Notes: generated by a model from the letters alone, not told the origin. A stretch of DNA of 64,000 bases from Jeotgalibaca ciconiae (GCF_003955755.1 NZ_CP034465.1:1054001-1118000); one strand, 5' to 3'; shown: positions 45,402 through 54,809, counted from the stretch's first letter. Translations and numbers: made by a program.

Positions 45402-46149
45402 AATCAAACTGGTACTCCAAACTCCATTTTTCACTTTCTGTATTATATTCGATATATCCGAACGAGTCATTTCCATCAAATAAGCGGTCAACCATTGATA
45501 ATCTATCTTCAGCAATGAAAAGAGGTACTTGGTAAACCCCATTTTCAATTTTTATTTGTCGGAATGATAAACAGATTCCTTCACGAAAAAGAGGAATGAG
45601 CTCATCCATATTGGGAATTGAAAAAGTAGCAACTGTCTTTTCTTTTTGGAAAAAGCGCTTTTTTTCATTAACGGTATTATGCATCCGTTGTGTAATCGAT
45701 TCTACAAACTGATCCATGAACTCTTCAAGGTAACGGTAATAAACTTTAATAAAATTATTTGGCAATGAGAGAAAAATATAATTATTTTGTAGTTTGTAAT
45801 AGAAAGGAGAGTGTAAGTAGTTATGAGCATGCGCAATGTAAAGAATCTCGGATATTTCTACCGGTGTCAATTGATGTAACATTTCGATGCTCGAAAAATC
45901 AATCCACGAACTTAAATTAGAAGGATTTTTAATGCCGCTATCTAAGAATGCTTTTACGTTTTCTTGGCCTTTGATAACTTGAAAACCCGTGTGACTATCA
46001 TGCGTTCCTACCGACACTCCATCTTTTATTAATAAAAGATTATTTGGAGTCCTTCTTAAGGCGTTCTTTTTGTTTAAATTTATAATTCCTTTACTTAATA
46101 CATTATTTCCTACCGTATCATAATAAATATAAATAACTTGTCCTGGCAC
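45400..46149 (-). CDS. Hypothetical protein of 249 residues
   Basis: Not recognised. 249 residues, GTG start at 46149 with GGGAGG 8 bases upstream, own terminator. It has no signal peptide or membrane helix; it is rich in aromatic residues (IYIYYDTVG, SPFYYKLQNNYIFLSLPNN, VYYRYLEEF) and ends with an acidic FGYIEYNTESEKWSLEY strand-like segment. The first 40 residues resemble a beta-rich lead domain. Position beside ddl gives no functional clue. Codon use looks native. Confidence 0.7.
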   Translation of the reverse strand: MPGQVIYIYYDTVGNNVLSKGIINLNKKNALRRTPNNLLLIKDGVSVGTHDSHTGFQVIKGQENVKAFLDSGIKNPSNLSSWIDFSSIEMLHQLTPVEISEILYIAHAHNYLHSPFYYKLQNNYIFLSLPNNFIKVYYRYLEEFMDQFVESITQRMHNTVNEKKRFFQKEKTVATFSIPNMDELIPLFREGICLSFRQIKIENGVYQVPLFIAEDRLSMVDRLFDGNDSFGYIEYNTESEKWSLEYQFD

Positions 46150-46436
46150 TCTATATCCTCCCTTCCCTCAAACTTTTCTCATCCATTGTACTACCCGGAT
46201 AAAGTAGTTGGGTATCAAATAGATGTTAATATTATTACAATCATATATCTTTTTTTAAATAAATGCTCTAAATTTCTTTTAAATTTTCACTAAATAAATT
46301 TTTAACCAACTCTACACACTCTATTATAAGATATAAAGGTCAAAATGTCGAAAAATTGTTCAATGCAGCTACCTTATTTTTGAAAAATGTTTTAAAATGA
46401 AAGGGAGAGAACATTGCAGTTAGGAGTGATTTATGG
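46150..46436. promoter_or_regulatory. Divergent AT-rich intergenic region
   Basis: 287 bases between two divergent genes. It contains the ribosome binding sites of both and an imperfect inverted repeat ACTAC-N9-GTAGT at about 46188-46206. No firm promoter call. Confidence 0.35.
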
Positions 46437-47207
46437 ATGCCCTTAATACAGAACCCCCTTGAAAAACCTATACCGATAATGAAAGGAAATTCCGCACTTA
46501 CCTCCCGCCTCTCTAGCGATGATTTACCGCGAAGTTATTACCAACTCGTTAGCAGACAAAACGGAGGATATATGGAGAATATGCGCTTCTCTACAGCGGA
46601 ACCAACTTCTGATGGATTAAATTACGGCTTGATTCATTATATTTTGGGTCTTCACGAAGAAACATCGCATGGCATTTTCCAGCAGCAACGAAATGATTTA
46701 CCGGATTATTTTATTGTTTTTAGTGCCAATGAGCAACAACTTTTTGCTTTTGATTATTCCGTGATCGACGACTTTGGTGAACCAGCCATTCGTTATTTAG
46801 ATTTAGAAACCGATAACTGGCAAACTGTTGCGCCCAACTTGGCTGCATTGCTGGAAAAAACAAATTCCTATCAAATGGAAATTCCATTAGTTGGAAAAAT
46901 GACATTGTCTGAGGTTGAACATAGCCTGTTGTTAGCCAAAGACGCTGCTTATTTAGAAAATCTTTGGCTTCATTTAGAAGATGGCTTTGATAAGCAGTGG
47001 CTTTTTAACTGGCTGGCTTTTTTTGCCGAGCATGCTGAGGTTTCATTTCGGAAGGCTACTCTTCAAGCACTGGAGACGCAGCTGCTTTACTTCCGTTTGC
47101 AACTACCGAAAAATGCAGAAGATGTATTGGATTTATTTTTGTCGGATGAGAAGGAAGATCTCTGCATGCAGGCAGAGATTTTACGGAAAGAATATAAAGA
47201 TAACTGA
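46437..47207 (+). CDS. SMI1/KNR4 (SUKH) family protein
   Basis: 256 residues. The N-terminal half has SUKH features: LPRSYYQLVSRQNGGYMEN (about 29-47), LNYGLIHYILGLHE, and the conserved FAFDYSVIDDFGEPAIRYLD. The C-terminal third is helical with no named domain. SUKH proteins often serve as immunity proteins for polymorphic toxins, but many stand-alone members have no partner, and none is visible here. The ATG at 46437 follows AGGAG at 10 bases; an ATG four bases earlier is in a frame that stops after nine codons. Confidence 0.75.
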   Translation: MPLIQNPLEKPIPIMKGNSALTSRLSSDDLPRSYYQLVSRQNGGYMENMRFSTAEPTSDGLNYGLIHYILGLHEETSHGIFQQQRNDLPDYFIVFSANEQQLFAFDYSVIDDFGEPAIRYLDLETDNWQTVAPNLAALLEKTNSYQMEIPLVGKMTLSEVEHSLLLAKDAAYLENLWLHLEDGFDKQWLFNWLAFFAEHAEVSFRKATLQALETQLLYFRLQLPKNAEDVLDLFLSDEKEDLCMQAEILRKEYKDN

Positions 47208-47267
47208 CATTTTTTCCAAACGATTGCTATGATAATAACTATACTGAAACAGAAAGAGGTTGGTTGA

Positions 47268-48407
47268 ATGTTTTTAAAGGAAGATTTGTTGTCAGAAATT
47301 CATGGACGTGCTGAAAAGTATGACAAGGAGAATACATTCCCTTATGAGGATTATGCTGCTTTGAAGGAAGCTGGTTATTATCGTGCCTTTGTACCGAAAA
47401 AATATGGCGGATTCGGTTTGAGCTTAAAAGAAATTGCTCATGAACAAACACGCCTTGCAAAAGCTGCGCCTGCAACGGCTTTAGGAATCAATATGCACCA
47501 AATCATTGTGGGGGTCGCCAAATACATGGTGAAGCACGGGAATCTGCAAGGTGAGCAAATCTTGAAAGATGCAGCAGATGGCCACTTACTTTCGTTTGCT
47601 ATTTCCGAACCAGCAAATGACCGCGTTTTATTCGGTTCCATTTGCAAAGCTCAAGCGAATGCAGATGGTAGTTATCACTTTTATGGTCCGAAAGTGTTTA
47701 TTTCCATGGTCGCCGAATGTTCTCGTATGGTGACATACGGGATGGATGATAACGACGGCCATCCTCAATCCGTCTTTGCTTATATTGAAAACAATGAAGA
47801 AACCATTCGTATTAAGCGTGATTGGGATACATTAGGGATGCGCGGCACGCAATCGTACAGTGTCGAATTGGCGGGTGCTTATGCTTCGAAGGAACAAATT
47901 TTAACTAAAGTAGCGCCGGGTCCAAATTTCAATCCTGTTGTATTTGGTATTTTTGCCCACTTTGAGCTTTTGTTAGCTGCAACCTACCATGGCATTGGAA
48001 AGCGTGCATTGGAGCTAGGCATCGAGACTGTTAAAAAACGTAAATCCATATCACAAGGGATTACCTATGCTCAAGACAAAAATATTCGTTGGCGAATTGC
48101 TGAAGCGGCACTGCTATTAAACAGTATCCAACCGCAAATCGATGCATTAGCCACTGACATCGAATCCGATGCAGATTACGGCGACTTATGGATGCCCCGA
48201 TTATCAGCTATTAAAAACTATTCTGTGGAAACTTCCATTAAAGCAGTTGAAGAGATGGTGCGTGCAAGCGGCGGCCGTTCCTATTACAATGATACAGAGT
48301 TATCGCGGTTGTTGCGTGATGTGTATGCGGGATTATTCCAACCATCTGACCAAGAATCTCTGCACGATGCTTGGGCAAGTGTCTTATTGGGACCGATTGA
48401 AGAATAA
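47268..48407 (+). CDS. Acyl-CoA dehydrogenase family protein, YdbM-like
   Basis: 379 residues with the complete acyl-CoA dehydrogenase fold: N-terminal helical domain (DYAALKEAGYYRAFVPKKYGGFG), middle beta domain (SFAISEPANDRV, KVFISMVAECSRMVTYG, WDTLGMRGTQSY), C-terminal helices (RASGGRSYYNDTELSRLLRDVYAGLFQPSDQ). The ending resembles the DszC/monooxygenase-like branch more than true beta-oxidation enzymes, and Bacillus YdbM is similar in length. FAD binding is likely, the reaction is unknown. 60 bases downstream of the SUKH gene with an AGAGG site. Confidence 0.8.
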   Translation: MFLKEDLLSEIHGRAEKYDKENTFPYEDYAALKEAGYYRAFVPKKYGGFGLSLKEIAHEQTRLAKAAPATALGINMHQIIVGVAKYMVKHGNLQGEQILKDAADGHLLSFAISEPANDRVLFGSICKAQANADGSYHFYGPKVFISMVAECSRMVTYGMDDNDGHPQSVFAYIENNEETIRIKRDWDTLGMRGTQSYSVELAGAYASKEQILTKVAPGPNFNPVVFGIFAHFELLLAATYHGIGKRALELGIETVKKRKSISQGITYAQDKNIRWRIAEAALLLNSIQPQIDALATDIESDADYGDLWMPRLSAIKNYSVETSIKAVEEMVRASGGRSYYNDTELSRLLRDVYAGLFQPSDQESLHDAWASVLLGPIEE

Positions 48408-48532
48408 ATTTATGTGAGCTTCCAAATCAATATCAGTGATATAAACATAGGCTTTTCCTTTTCTACGCTTACCCAATTATGACTGCAGTTCCTCTTTTCG
48501 GTGTTCTTCCATTGTCGTAATTTTGTAAATGA

Positions 48533-48571
48533 AAAAAACTATCCCAATTAACAGCTTGGGATAGTTTTTTT
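48533..48571. terminator. Bidirectional terminator
   Basis: Perfect 14-bp stem AAAAACTATCCCAA / TTGGGATAGTTTTT between convergent genes, with T-runs on both strands. Confidence 0.9.
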
Positions 48572-48602
48572 ATAGGCCAAGTTGGACTTGACCGTTTTTC
48601 TA
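48572..48602 (+). repeat. Family A repeat, short form on the plus strand
   Basis: 31 bases (ATAGGCCAAG, TGGACTTG, TTTTTCTA) matching the 3' end of family A. It begins exactly at the T-tract of the preceding plus-strand terminator, in the same orientation relative to the terminator as the long copies. Confidence 0.65.
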
Positions 48603-48615
48603 TTTTAACTTTCAA

Positions 48616-49179
48616 TTAATTACGTAGTGTTTTTAAAGCTGTACTCCAAGCAACTGTTGTCGCTAGAACAGCTTGAATCGTTGGTTCATGTACTTCAGCT
48701 GGAGCGAATGTGCTCATTTGTTCGAAATCAGTGAATAAGCTGAATGCACCAAATGGACCTACAACTGCCACATTAAAGTTTGACAGTGTTGTACGCAATG
48801 CAAAGTTTGCTGCTACTCCTAAAGTTGACCCGTATGAAACGATTCCTGCTGCTTTATTTGAAAACTCAGGTGCCAAATATGCAATTGCGTTCAATAGAGA
48901 TGGGGATACATTTTTGTTATATTCTGGTGTTACAAAAATAAATCCATCCAACGAATCAACTTTTTCAGACCAAGCTTTTGCTTCTGGCGTTTCATATTGT
49001 TTGTTTGCCATCGCAGCTGGTACATTTTCATTTAATGCTGGAAGGTTGAAGTCCTTAATATCAACAATTTCAAATTCTGCTCCCTGAATATCCTTTGCTT
49101 TGTTTAATAAATATTCTGCTACTTGCGTATTTACGCGAGCATCTCGCGTGCTTCCTGTAATAATACCAATTTTAACCAA
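48616..49179 (-). CDS. NAD(P)H-dependent FMN reductase family protein
   Basis: 187 residues, flavodoxin-like. The FMN phosphate loop is GSTRDARVNTQVAEYLL near residue 9, and the second flavin motif is VTPEYNKNVSPSLLNAIAYL near residue 83. Members reduce quinones, azo dyes or flavins; substrate unknown. The start is TTG 49179 with AGGAGG 8 bases before it. Single gene convergent with the dehydrogenase gene. Confidence 0.87.
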   Translation of the reverse strand: MVKIGIITGSTRDARVNTQVAEYLLNKAKDIQGAEFEIVDIKDFNLPALNENVPAAMANKQYETPEAKAWSEKVDSLDGFIFVTPEYNKNVSPSLLNAIAYLAPEFSNKAAGIVSYGSTLGVAANFALRTTLSNFNVAVVGPFGAFSLFTDFEQMSTFAPAEVHEPTIQAVLATTVAWSTALKTLRN

Positions 49180-49388
49180 TGTAACATCCTCCTAAAGTTT
49201 TTTGTTCTTCCGTTACTTCTATTTAGTAAGTAACCCACAAAAACAGTATACCGTAGAACGACTGGAAAAGAAAGTACTTTTAATTAGAAATTTCCGAAAA
49301 GGAGATATTTTAAATTAAACTCTTTAATTAGTAAGCGAATAAAGAAGATGTTATCCTAAAGATGAGAAAGTAAAAGGATGTGACTGTT

Positions 49389-49910
49389 TTGATTAAAAAA
49401 CGAGTTCATGGCATTGACCACGTTGGTTTAACCGTACCTGATATTGAAAAAGCTACTACTTTTTTTAAAAAAGCTTTAGCAGGCGAAGTAATCTATGATA
49501 CATTTACCAAATCAGAGCCAAAACGTGATTCTCCTGAGACGCAACATAGATTAGGAATTTCTCCTGATATGGCACAACGAGCTATCCGAATGCTTGGTTT
49601 TCCGAATGGGTCTCAAATTGAACTATTTGAATATGACGGAAATGAACAATCTCCTCCTATTCGTTCTTCGGATTTGGGTTGGAACCATGTAGCTTTTTAC
49701 ACGGATGACATTTATGCAACTTTAGAAGCAGTTGAAGATTCTGGAGGCAATCGTTTAGCAGATCCAAAACCCTTAAGCGGTTTAGAAGCGGGTGATGGTA
49801 ATCTTTTTTGTTACATAAGAACTCCATGGGGTTCTACTTTAGAACTGATCTCTTACCCCACTTCGCAACCCTATATAAAAGAGGCACCTCGAGAGAAATG
49901 GCAAGTATGA
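49389..49910 (+). CDS. VOC (glyoxalase/dioxygenase) superfamily protein
   Basis: 173 residues with two beta-alpha-beta-beta-beta modules. Possible metal ligands: His in GIDHVGLTVPD, Glu in SQIELFEY, His in GWNHVAFYTDD and Glu in GSTLELISYP, as in active VOC enzymes. A GTG at 49380 opens the frame but sits directly on the AAAGGA site; the TTG at 49389 is correctly spaced, so I use it. Resembles lactoylglutathione-lyase-like or ring-cleavage proteins; no substrate can be assigned. Confidence 0.82.
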   Translation: MIKKRVHGIDHVGLTVPDIEKATTFFKKALAGEVIYDTFTKSEPKRDSPETQHRLGISPDMAQRAIRMLGFPNGSQIELFEYDGNEQSPPIRSSDLGWNHVAFYTDDIYATLEAVEDSGGNRLADPKPLSGLEAGDGNLFCYIRTPWGSTLELISYPTSQPYIKEAPREKWQV

Positions 49911-49931
49911 AATTGAATTTTTATCCAAAAG

Positions 49932-49971
49932 AAAAAAGAGTCGGGACGATTTTCGCCCTAACTCTTTTTTT
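49932..49971. terminator. Bidirectional terminator
   Basis: Stem AAAAGAGT-GGG-CGA / CG-CCC-ACTCTTTT between the VOC gene and rpmE2, T-runs on both strands. Confidence 0.88.
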
Positions 49972-49978
49972 GTAAAAA

Positions 49979-50242
49979 TTATGCTTCTTCTGTTTCTTGA
50001 GTAAAACCATATTTCTTGTTGAAACGACCAACGCGTCCTTCTGCTTGTGCAAATTTTTGACGACCAGTGTAGAACGGATGTGAATCAGAAGAAATTTCCA
50101 TACGGATTAATGGGTATGTGTTTCCGTCTTCCCATTCAACTGTCTCGCTTGATCCTTTTGTTGAACCAGACAAGAATTTAAAACCTGTTGTAGTATCCAT
50201 AAATACAACTTGTTGGTAATTTGGATGAATTTCTTGTTTCAT
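49979..50242 (-). CDS. rpmE2: 50S ribosomal protein L31 type B
   Basis: 87 residues. Type B hallmarks: length, [16 protein letters not shown] start, [21 protein letters not shown] and [11 protein letters not shown], and no zinc-binding cysteines. C-minus L31 proteins replace the zinc form under zinc limitation in Bacillus, but in lactobacillales the B form is usually the constitutive one. ATG 50242 with AAAGGAGAG. It is followed by a terminator. Confidence 0.97.
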   Translation of the reverse strand: MKQEIHPNYQQVVFMDTTTGFKFLSGSTKGSSETVEWEDGNTYPLIRMEISSDSHPFYTGRQKFAQAEGRVGRFNKKYGFTQETEEA

Positions 50243-50731
50243 TCTATCTCTCTCCTTTACGCCCTGAGTTATTTCCTAAATCAGAGTTATTCGCTATCTC
50301 CGCCGAATTAAGATTCGTGTCTATAACAGTAAGATAATAACACTCCAGAAAGCAAAATGCAATTCTTTTTTACCACATTTTGTTAAGCAAATAGATGAGG
50401 TTATATAAAAGCTAATCTGGTTTTATTTGCGGATATACCCGATAAAGGGGGAATATTGTTTGAAAGTAGGAAAGCCATGGTAAGTCCAGACTTTTGAAAA
50501 GAATGGTAATTTTAAATCAGAACGGCTCCGCGTTCATAGTCCACTGACTCAACTTGACCGAGCCTAAGATGTATTAAATATCTTACTTGCGCCAAAGAAA
50601 TATTCATCTGTCGATCGTCAAGAAACTCGTTTTCATTAATCTTAATTTTATGTTCTTTATTATACAGTTACAATATATGCAAGGGATTGGAAAGAAACTC
50701 CAGCCCCTTGACTATACCCGAATGATGCAGC
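50243..50731. other. Non-coding stretch, possibly with decayed coding sequence
   Basis: About 490 bases. The first 90 bases are the rpmE2 promoter and leader. On the plus strand around 50515-50640 a broken frame reads RLRVHSPLTQLDRA, a stop, then DVLNILLAPKKYSSVDRQ, which looks protein-like; no family could be named. No other feature seen. Confidence 0.35.
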
Positions 50732-50855
50732 GTAAACGTGCTCAAAAAGGCAGCCCCGACGTCCACTTCACGAATCATGCTCAGATGGTTTGCAACCATC
50801 CTGCGCTTATTCGCTCCAGTGATTCGGGGCTAAACACCTTTTTTCCCACTCTCTT
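50732..50855 (-). repeat. Family B structured repeat, copy B1
   Basis: 124 bases beginning 9 bases after the thioredoxin-gene stop. In the minus sense: AAGGTG, stem TAGCCCCGA / TCGGGGCTG, long central hairpin CGAATAAGCGCAGGATGGTT / AACCATCTGAGCATGATTCG (20-base arms with mismatches) and outer closing pairs ending CCTTTTTG. The second copy has the same length. Confidence 0.85.
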
Positions 50856-50863
50856 TTTGTATA

Positions 50864-51223
50864 TTATTCAGCTAATAGTTCTGCTAATGTTTCTTCAGAT
50901 GCGCTGCTGTCGATTTTTAAGTTTGTGAAGGCATTTTCGCCATCAATTGTTACTACTTGTGGTACTAACGGAACTTCCATTTTATCGCGCAGCGCTTTAA
51001 TTTCTGCATCTGTTGGTGTATTCAAGCTATTTAAGTAATGAATAGTCAAATTGTTTTGTTCACGGACATTATCTAACTTTGGAACAAACTTTTGACAGTA
51101 TGGACAGGTCGGTTTCCCAATAAAGAGAATAGTTTTTTCTCCCTTAGCCAAACGGTTTTCAACATCTTGAGCAGTAATTTCAATAAAATTACTTACAACT
51201 TCTTCGTATTGTTCTTGACTCAT
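50864..51223 (-). CDS. Thioredoxin-fold protein, PedC/BrcD-like
   Basis: 119 residues. Thioredoxin fold with redox motif TCPYC in ILFIGKPTCPYCQKFVPKL near residue 42 and a cis-proline region VPLVPQVVTIDG. The start and spacing resemble the bacteriocin accessory (PedC/BrcD) group, which form disulphides in some bacteriocins, but no bacteriocin gene is linked and homologues of this type occur widely as housekeeping genes. The frame opens 10 codons earlier; the ATG at 51223 follows AAAGGAGAG. Last gene of murA-rho-thioredoxin. Confidence 0.83.
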   Translation of the reverse strand: MSQEQYEEVVSNFIEITAQDVENRLAKGEKTILFIGKPTCPYCQKFVPKLDNVREQNNLTIHYLNSLNTPTDAEIKALRDKMEVPLVPQVVTIDGENAFTNLKIDSSASEETLAELLAE

Positions 51224-51271
51224 TCGTATCTCTCCTTTATTACTTCCTATCACTCATCTTAGCATGATTTT

Positions 51272-52531
51272 TTATTTCATTAAAGAAATTCGCGTTGAGA
51301 ACTCTTCGTTATTTCTTGTGGTGCGCAGTTGTTTCAAGAATTCTTCTGTATACTCCAACGTATCGCCGCGCATTGCTTTACGAAGCTTCCAAATGCCTTC
51401 CATCTCTTTTGAGTTCAGCAATAATTCCTCGCGACGCGTACCAGACTTTTTAATATCAATCGCAGGGAATATCCTTCTCTCTGCCAGTTCACGAGATAGG
51501 ACCAGTTCAGAGTTTCCTGTTCCTTTAAATTCTTCATAAATCATATCATCCATCCGGCTTCCCGTATCTACTAGTGCGGTCGCCAATATGGTTAAGCTTC
51601 CGCCGTCTTCAATATTACGAGCCGCGCCAAAGAATCGTTTCGGGCGGTACAATGCAGCGGGATCAATCCCTCCACTTAATGTACGACCGCTTGGTGGAAC
51701 CACTAAATTATAAGCACGTGCCAAACGAGTAATGCTATCCATTAAAATAACGACATCACGCTTGTCTTCCACGAGACGCATTGCTCGCTCCAATACAAGT
51801 TCACTCACACGAACATGATTGGCCGGTTGCTGGTCAAAAGTAGAATAAACAACATCGCCATCTACACTTCGTTCAATATCAGTTACTTCTTCAGGACGCT
51901 CATCTATTAATAACATAATCAATTCTACATCCGGATAATTCGCAGTGATACCGTTCGCTATGCTTTTTAAAAGAGAAGTTTTTCCTGCTTTAGGGGGCGC
52001 AACAATTAAACCACGTTGTCCAAAGCCGATAGGTGAAATCAAATCAATCATTCGATTTGAAAGGTTTTTCTGTGTTGTTTCAATAATAATTTTTTTGTCA
52101 GGATAAATGGGTGTCAGCCCAGGGAAATGCGAACGTTCTTTTGCCTCTTCCGGATTTCTGCCATTTACACTGTTTACTTGCATTAACCCATAATAACGCT
52201 CGGAAGATTTTGGCGGTCGTGCTTTCCCACCTACTTTATCTCCGTTACGTAAATCAAAACGACGTATTTGAGAAGAAGAAATGTAAATATCTTCTTGACT
52301 CGGTGAATAATTAATTGGCCGTAAAAAACCATAGCCTTCCTGCGAAATGATATCAAGAACGCCCTCAGTCATAAAAAATCCTTGCTTTTCTTCTTGCGCA
52401 CGAATAATTGCATGAGCAAGTTCTTTTTTCGTCATTTGGCTGTAATAAGGAATTTTATATTCCTTGGCAAACGTATATATTTCCTTTAATGTTTTCTTTT
52501 CAAGTTCTTGAAGGGACAGCATATCTTCCAT
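51272..52531 (-). CDS. rho: Transcription termination factor Rho
   Basis: 419 residues. N-terminal helical domain, cold-shock-like RNA-binding domain ([16 protein letters not shown], about residue 58), and the RecA-type ATPase with P-loop [11 protein letters not shown], Walker [16 protein letters not shown] and R-loop/Q-loop [22 protein letters not shown]. Hexameric RNA translocase ending untranslated transcription. Its gene lies 39 bases after murA and before the thioredoxin gene. ATG 52531 follows GGTGGG. Confidence 0.97.
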   Translation of the reverse strand: MEDMLSLQELEKKTLKEIYTFAKEYKIPYYSQMTKKELAHAIIRAQEEKQGFFMTEGVLDIISQEGYGFLRPINYSPSQEDIYISSSQIRRFDLRNGDKVGGKARPPKSSERYYGLMQVNSVNGRNPEEAKERSHFPGLTPIYPDKKIIIETTQKNLSNRMIDLISPIGFGQRGLIVAPPKAGKTSLLKSIANGITANYPDVELIMLLIDERPEEVTDIERSVDGDVVYSTFDQQPANHVRVSELVLERAMRLVEDKRDVVILMDSITRLARAYNLVVPPSGRTLSGGIDPAALYRPKRFFGAARNIEDGGSLTILATALVDTGSRMDDMIYEEFKGTGNSELVLSRELAERRIFPAIDIKKSGTRREELLLNSKEMEGIWKLRKAMRGDTLEYTEEFLKQLRTTRNNEEFSTRISLMK

Positions 52532-52570
52532 TTGTGGTCACCCACCTTCCTTTTCTCTTTCTTGTTCAAT

Positions 52571-53836
52571 CTATTCTTCAATCATTTTTATGTCTGCACC
52601 TAGTGCTGTTAACTTCTCAACAATACCATCGTATCCTCGTAGAATATTTTCTACTCCTGAAATCGTCGTCTGTCCTTTTGCCATCAAACCTGCAATAACT
52701 AAACAAGCGCCAGCCCGTAAATCACTTGCGGTTACCTCTACACCTGTTAATTCATTTGGTCCGTTTAGAATAATTGTATCACTCTCAATTTTTATGGCTG
52801 CGCCCATTCTACGTAGCTCTGGAATATGATTCACACGTTTTGGATAAATAGTATCGATAATTGTACCATCACCTTGTGCTTTTAGAAGTAAGGGTGTTAG
52901 TGGCTGTTGAAGATCCGTTGCAAATCCTGGATAAGGCAAGGTTTTAATATGAGTCATTTTTAAATCAGAAGACTCGTGAACCAAAATACTGTCCTCACCA
53001 ATTTCCATATCAACGCCCATTTCCTCCATTTTGGCTACGAGTCCTTCAATATGTTCTACAATAACATTTTTAATTAAAACTTCTTCACCCATTGCCGCTG
53101 CTGCTGTTAAATAAGTGCCTGCTTCGATTCGGTCTGGAATAACTGTATGACGACAGCCTTTTAATTCTTCTACTCCATCGATTCGAATAACATCCGTGCC
53201 AGCACCACGAATTTTTGCGCCCATATTATTTAATAGCGTACAAACATCTATAATCTCTGGCTCTTTTGCCGCATTTTCGATGACCGTTCTTCCATTTGCT
53301 TTTACAGAAGCTAGAATCGTATTAATCGTTGCGCCGATTGAAACTACGTCTAAATAAATACGGTCTCCTATTAAGCCTTCTTCTGGGCTTCGTAAATAAA
53401 TGGCACCTAATTCATTACGCACGGTAGCTCCTAACGCCTCAAATCCTTTAATATGTTGATCGATCGGGCGTGGACCTAAATAGCATCCTCCAGGCAAGCC
53501 AATTACACCTTCACCAAACTTAGATAACATAGCACCCATAAAGTAGTAAGACGCTCTAAGATTCTTAATTTTTCCATTTGGCATAGGAATGGAGATCATT
53601 TTAGAAGGATCAATGGTTAGAATACCCGCTTCTTCTTCAAATTCTACTTTTACATTAAATTCAAGCAGAATCTCAATCAGTGAATGAACATCTTGAATAT
53701 TCGGAATCCCTTCAAGGGTCACTACAGAATCTGCTAAAATAGATGCAGGAATTAAAGCAACTGTACTGTTTTTCGCTCCACTAATTGTTACTTCACCATT
53801 CAATGGTTTGTTTCCATTGATGATTATCTTTTTCAT
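52571..53836 (-). CDS. murA: UDP-GlcNAc 1-carboxyvinyltransferase (MurA2/MurZ type)
   Basis: 421 residues, inside-out alpha/beta barrel. The fosfomycin-sensitive catalytic cysteine is in [15 protein letters not shown] near residue 117; substrate lysine/asparagine motif [13 protein letters not shown] near residue 20; RADLR-equivalent [13 protein letters not shown]. It makes the first committed peptidoglycan precursor. Low-GC Gram-positives usually have two copies; the one next to rho and fba is the MurZ/MurA2 paralogue. ATG 53836 with GTGAGG. Confidence 0.95.
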   Translation of the reverse strand: MKKIIINGNKPLNGEVTISGAKNSTVALIPASILADSVVTLEGIPNIQDVHSLIEILLEFNVKVEFEEEAGILTIDPSKMISIPMPNGKIKNLRASYYFMGAMLSKFGEGVIGLPGGCYLGPRPIDQHIKGFEALGATVRNELGAIYLRSPEEGLIGDRIYLDVVSIGATINTILASVKANGRTVIENAAKEPEIIDVCTLLNNMGAKIRGAGTDVIRIDGVEELKGCRHTVIPDRIEAGTYLTAAAAMGEEVLIKNVIVEHIEGLVAKMEEMGVDMEIGEDSILVHESSDLKMTHIKTLPYPGFATDLQQPLTPLLLKAQGDGTIIDTIYPKRVNHIPELRRMGAAIKIESDTIILNGPNELTGVEVTASDLRAGACLVIAGLMAKGQTTISGVENILRGYDGIVEKLTALGADIKMIEE

Positions 53837-53951
53837 GAAAAGACCTCACTTTGTATTTGTCTATGATTCTATCGAAAAAATCAGCTACCTTCATTCTATC
53901 AGACTATTCTTCTACTTGGCTATGATTTACTAAGTTATCGTGTAAATTTCC

Positions 53952-54749
53952 TTAATTTTTTTCTTTATTATGAAAAAAAGTTCTCATTTCTTCACTTAAA
54001 GGTTCATTTTTAGTAAACAAATCTGGGTCCGCATGAAGCATTTCCGTTAATACTTCATTTAATCTCTCTGCATCGCATACTCTAACTTCCGCATCCCCAA
54101 ATTTCCCTATATACATTGCGCCCTCTTCGATAAGCACTTCATCCACTTTCCAAAAATGTTCCGACCAAGAAGCACCTGTATGCCTTCTTGATGGTACGGA
54201 AATTTTTCTTCCGTCGGGTAATAAGCTATAAAGCTGTTGATGAGTATCAGAAATTCTTCCAGGAATATCAACCCATTCTTCAATGCCGTGAATATAGGTA
54301 TTTCTGGTTAAATTCACTCCCAACAAAATAATCTGAGCTTTATTATCTAATAATTTTCCCCAAACAGATCCTCGTGCACAAGGTGTATCAAACTTCTCTG
54401 CGCCGCTGACAAATTCTTCTGCGCCTTCTCCTAAAGCTGCTACAGAATGCGTTGGATGCCAAGAACGAACGACTCCTTCGCGTTTGCGGAAAAGTTCTGT
54501 GAGAATCCCCACATTTGTTTTTGAATCTTCAACAGAAAACACAGGATTTTGTTCATTAATATATGCCCATGTGTGAGTCGGCAATACCAAAAGTCCATCT
54601 TGCATGTATTCAATAAAGCTATCCAAAACCGTATCAGGACCGCCATCCACCTCGCCAATACTCTTAAAAGAGGAATGAACTAATACGGTTCCATTTCTAT
54701 TAATTCCCAATTCTTCTAATTGATTGATTAAATCATGCTTCGTATACAT
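53952..54749 (-). CDS. AAC(3)-family aminoglycoside N-acetyltransferase-like protein
   Basis: 265 residues with the family pattern: VLVHSSFKSIGEVDGGPDTVLDSF (short motif HSSFKSIG near residue 25), LPTHTW, RSWHPTHSVAALG and the GVNLTRNTYIHGIEEW segment with catalytic His/Glu. The full active-site pattern supports acetyl-CoA-dependent acetyltransfer. Many chromosomal members of this fold (YokD type) do not confer resistance, so an actual resistance phenotype is not implied. ATG 54749 follows GGAGGG; an earlier in-frame ATG at 54767 overlaps that site. Confidence 0.82.
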   Translation of the reverse strand: MYTKHDLINQLEELGINRNGTVLVHSSFKSIGEVDGGPDTVLDSFIEYMQDGLLVLPTHTWAYINEQNPVFSVEDSKTNVGILTELFRKREGVVRSWHPTHSVAALGEGAEEFVSGAEKFDTPCARGSVWGKLLDNKAQIILLGVNLTRNTYIHGIEEWVDIPGRISDTHQQLYSLLPDGRKISVPSRRHTGASWSEHFWKVDEVLIEEGAMYIGKFGDAEVRVCDAERLNEVLTEMLHADPDLFTKNEPLSEEMRTFFHNKEKN

Positions 54750-54809
54750 CTGATAAATTCCCTCCATTTATTACAATAACGGTTTACTTACATAAAAATT
54801 ATATTAGTA

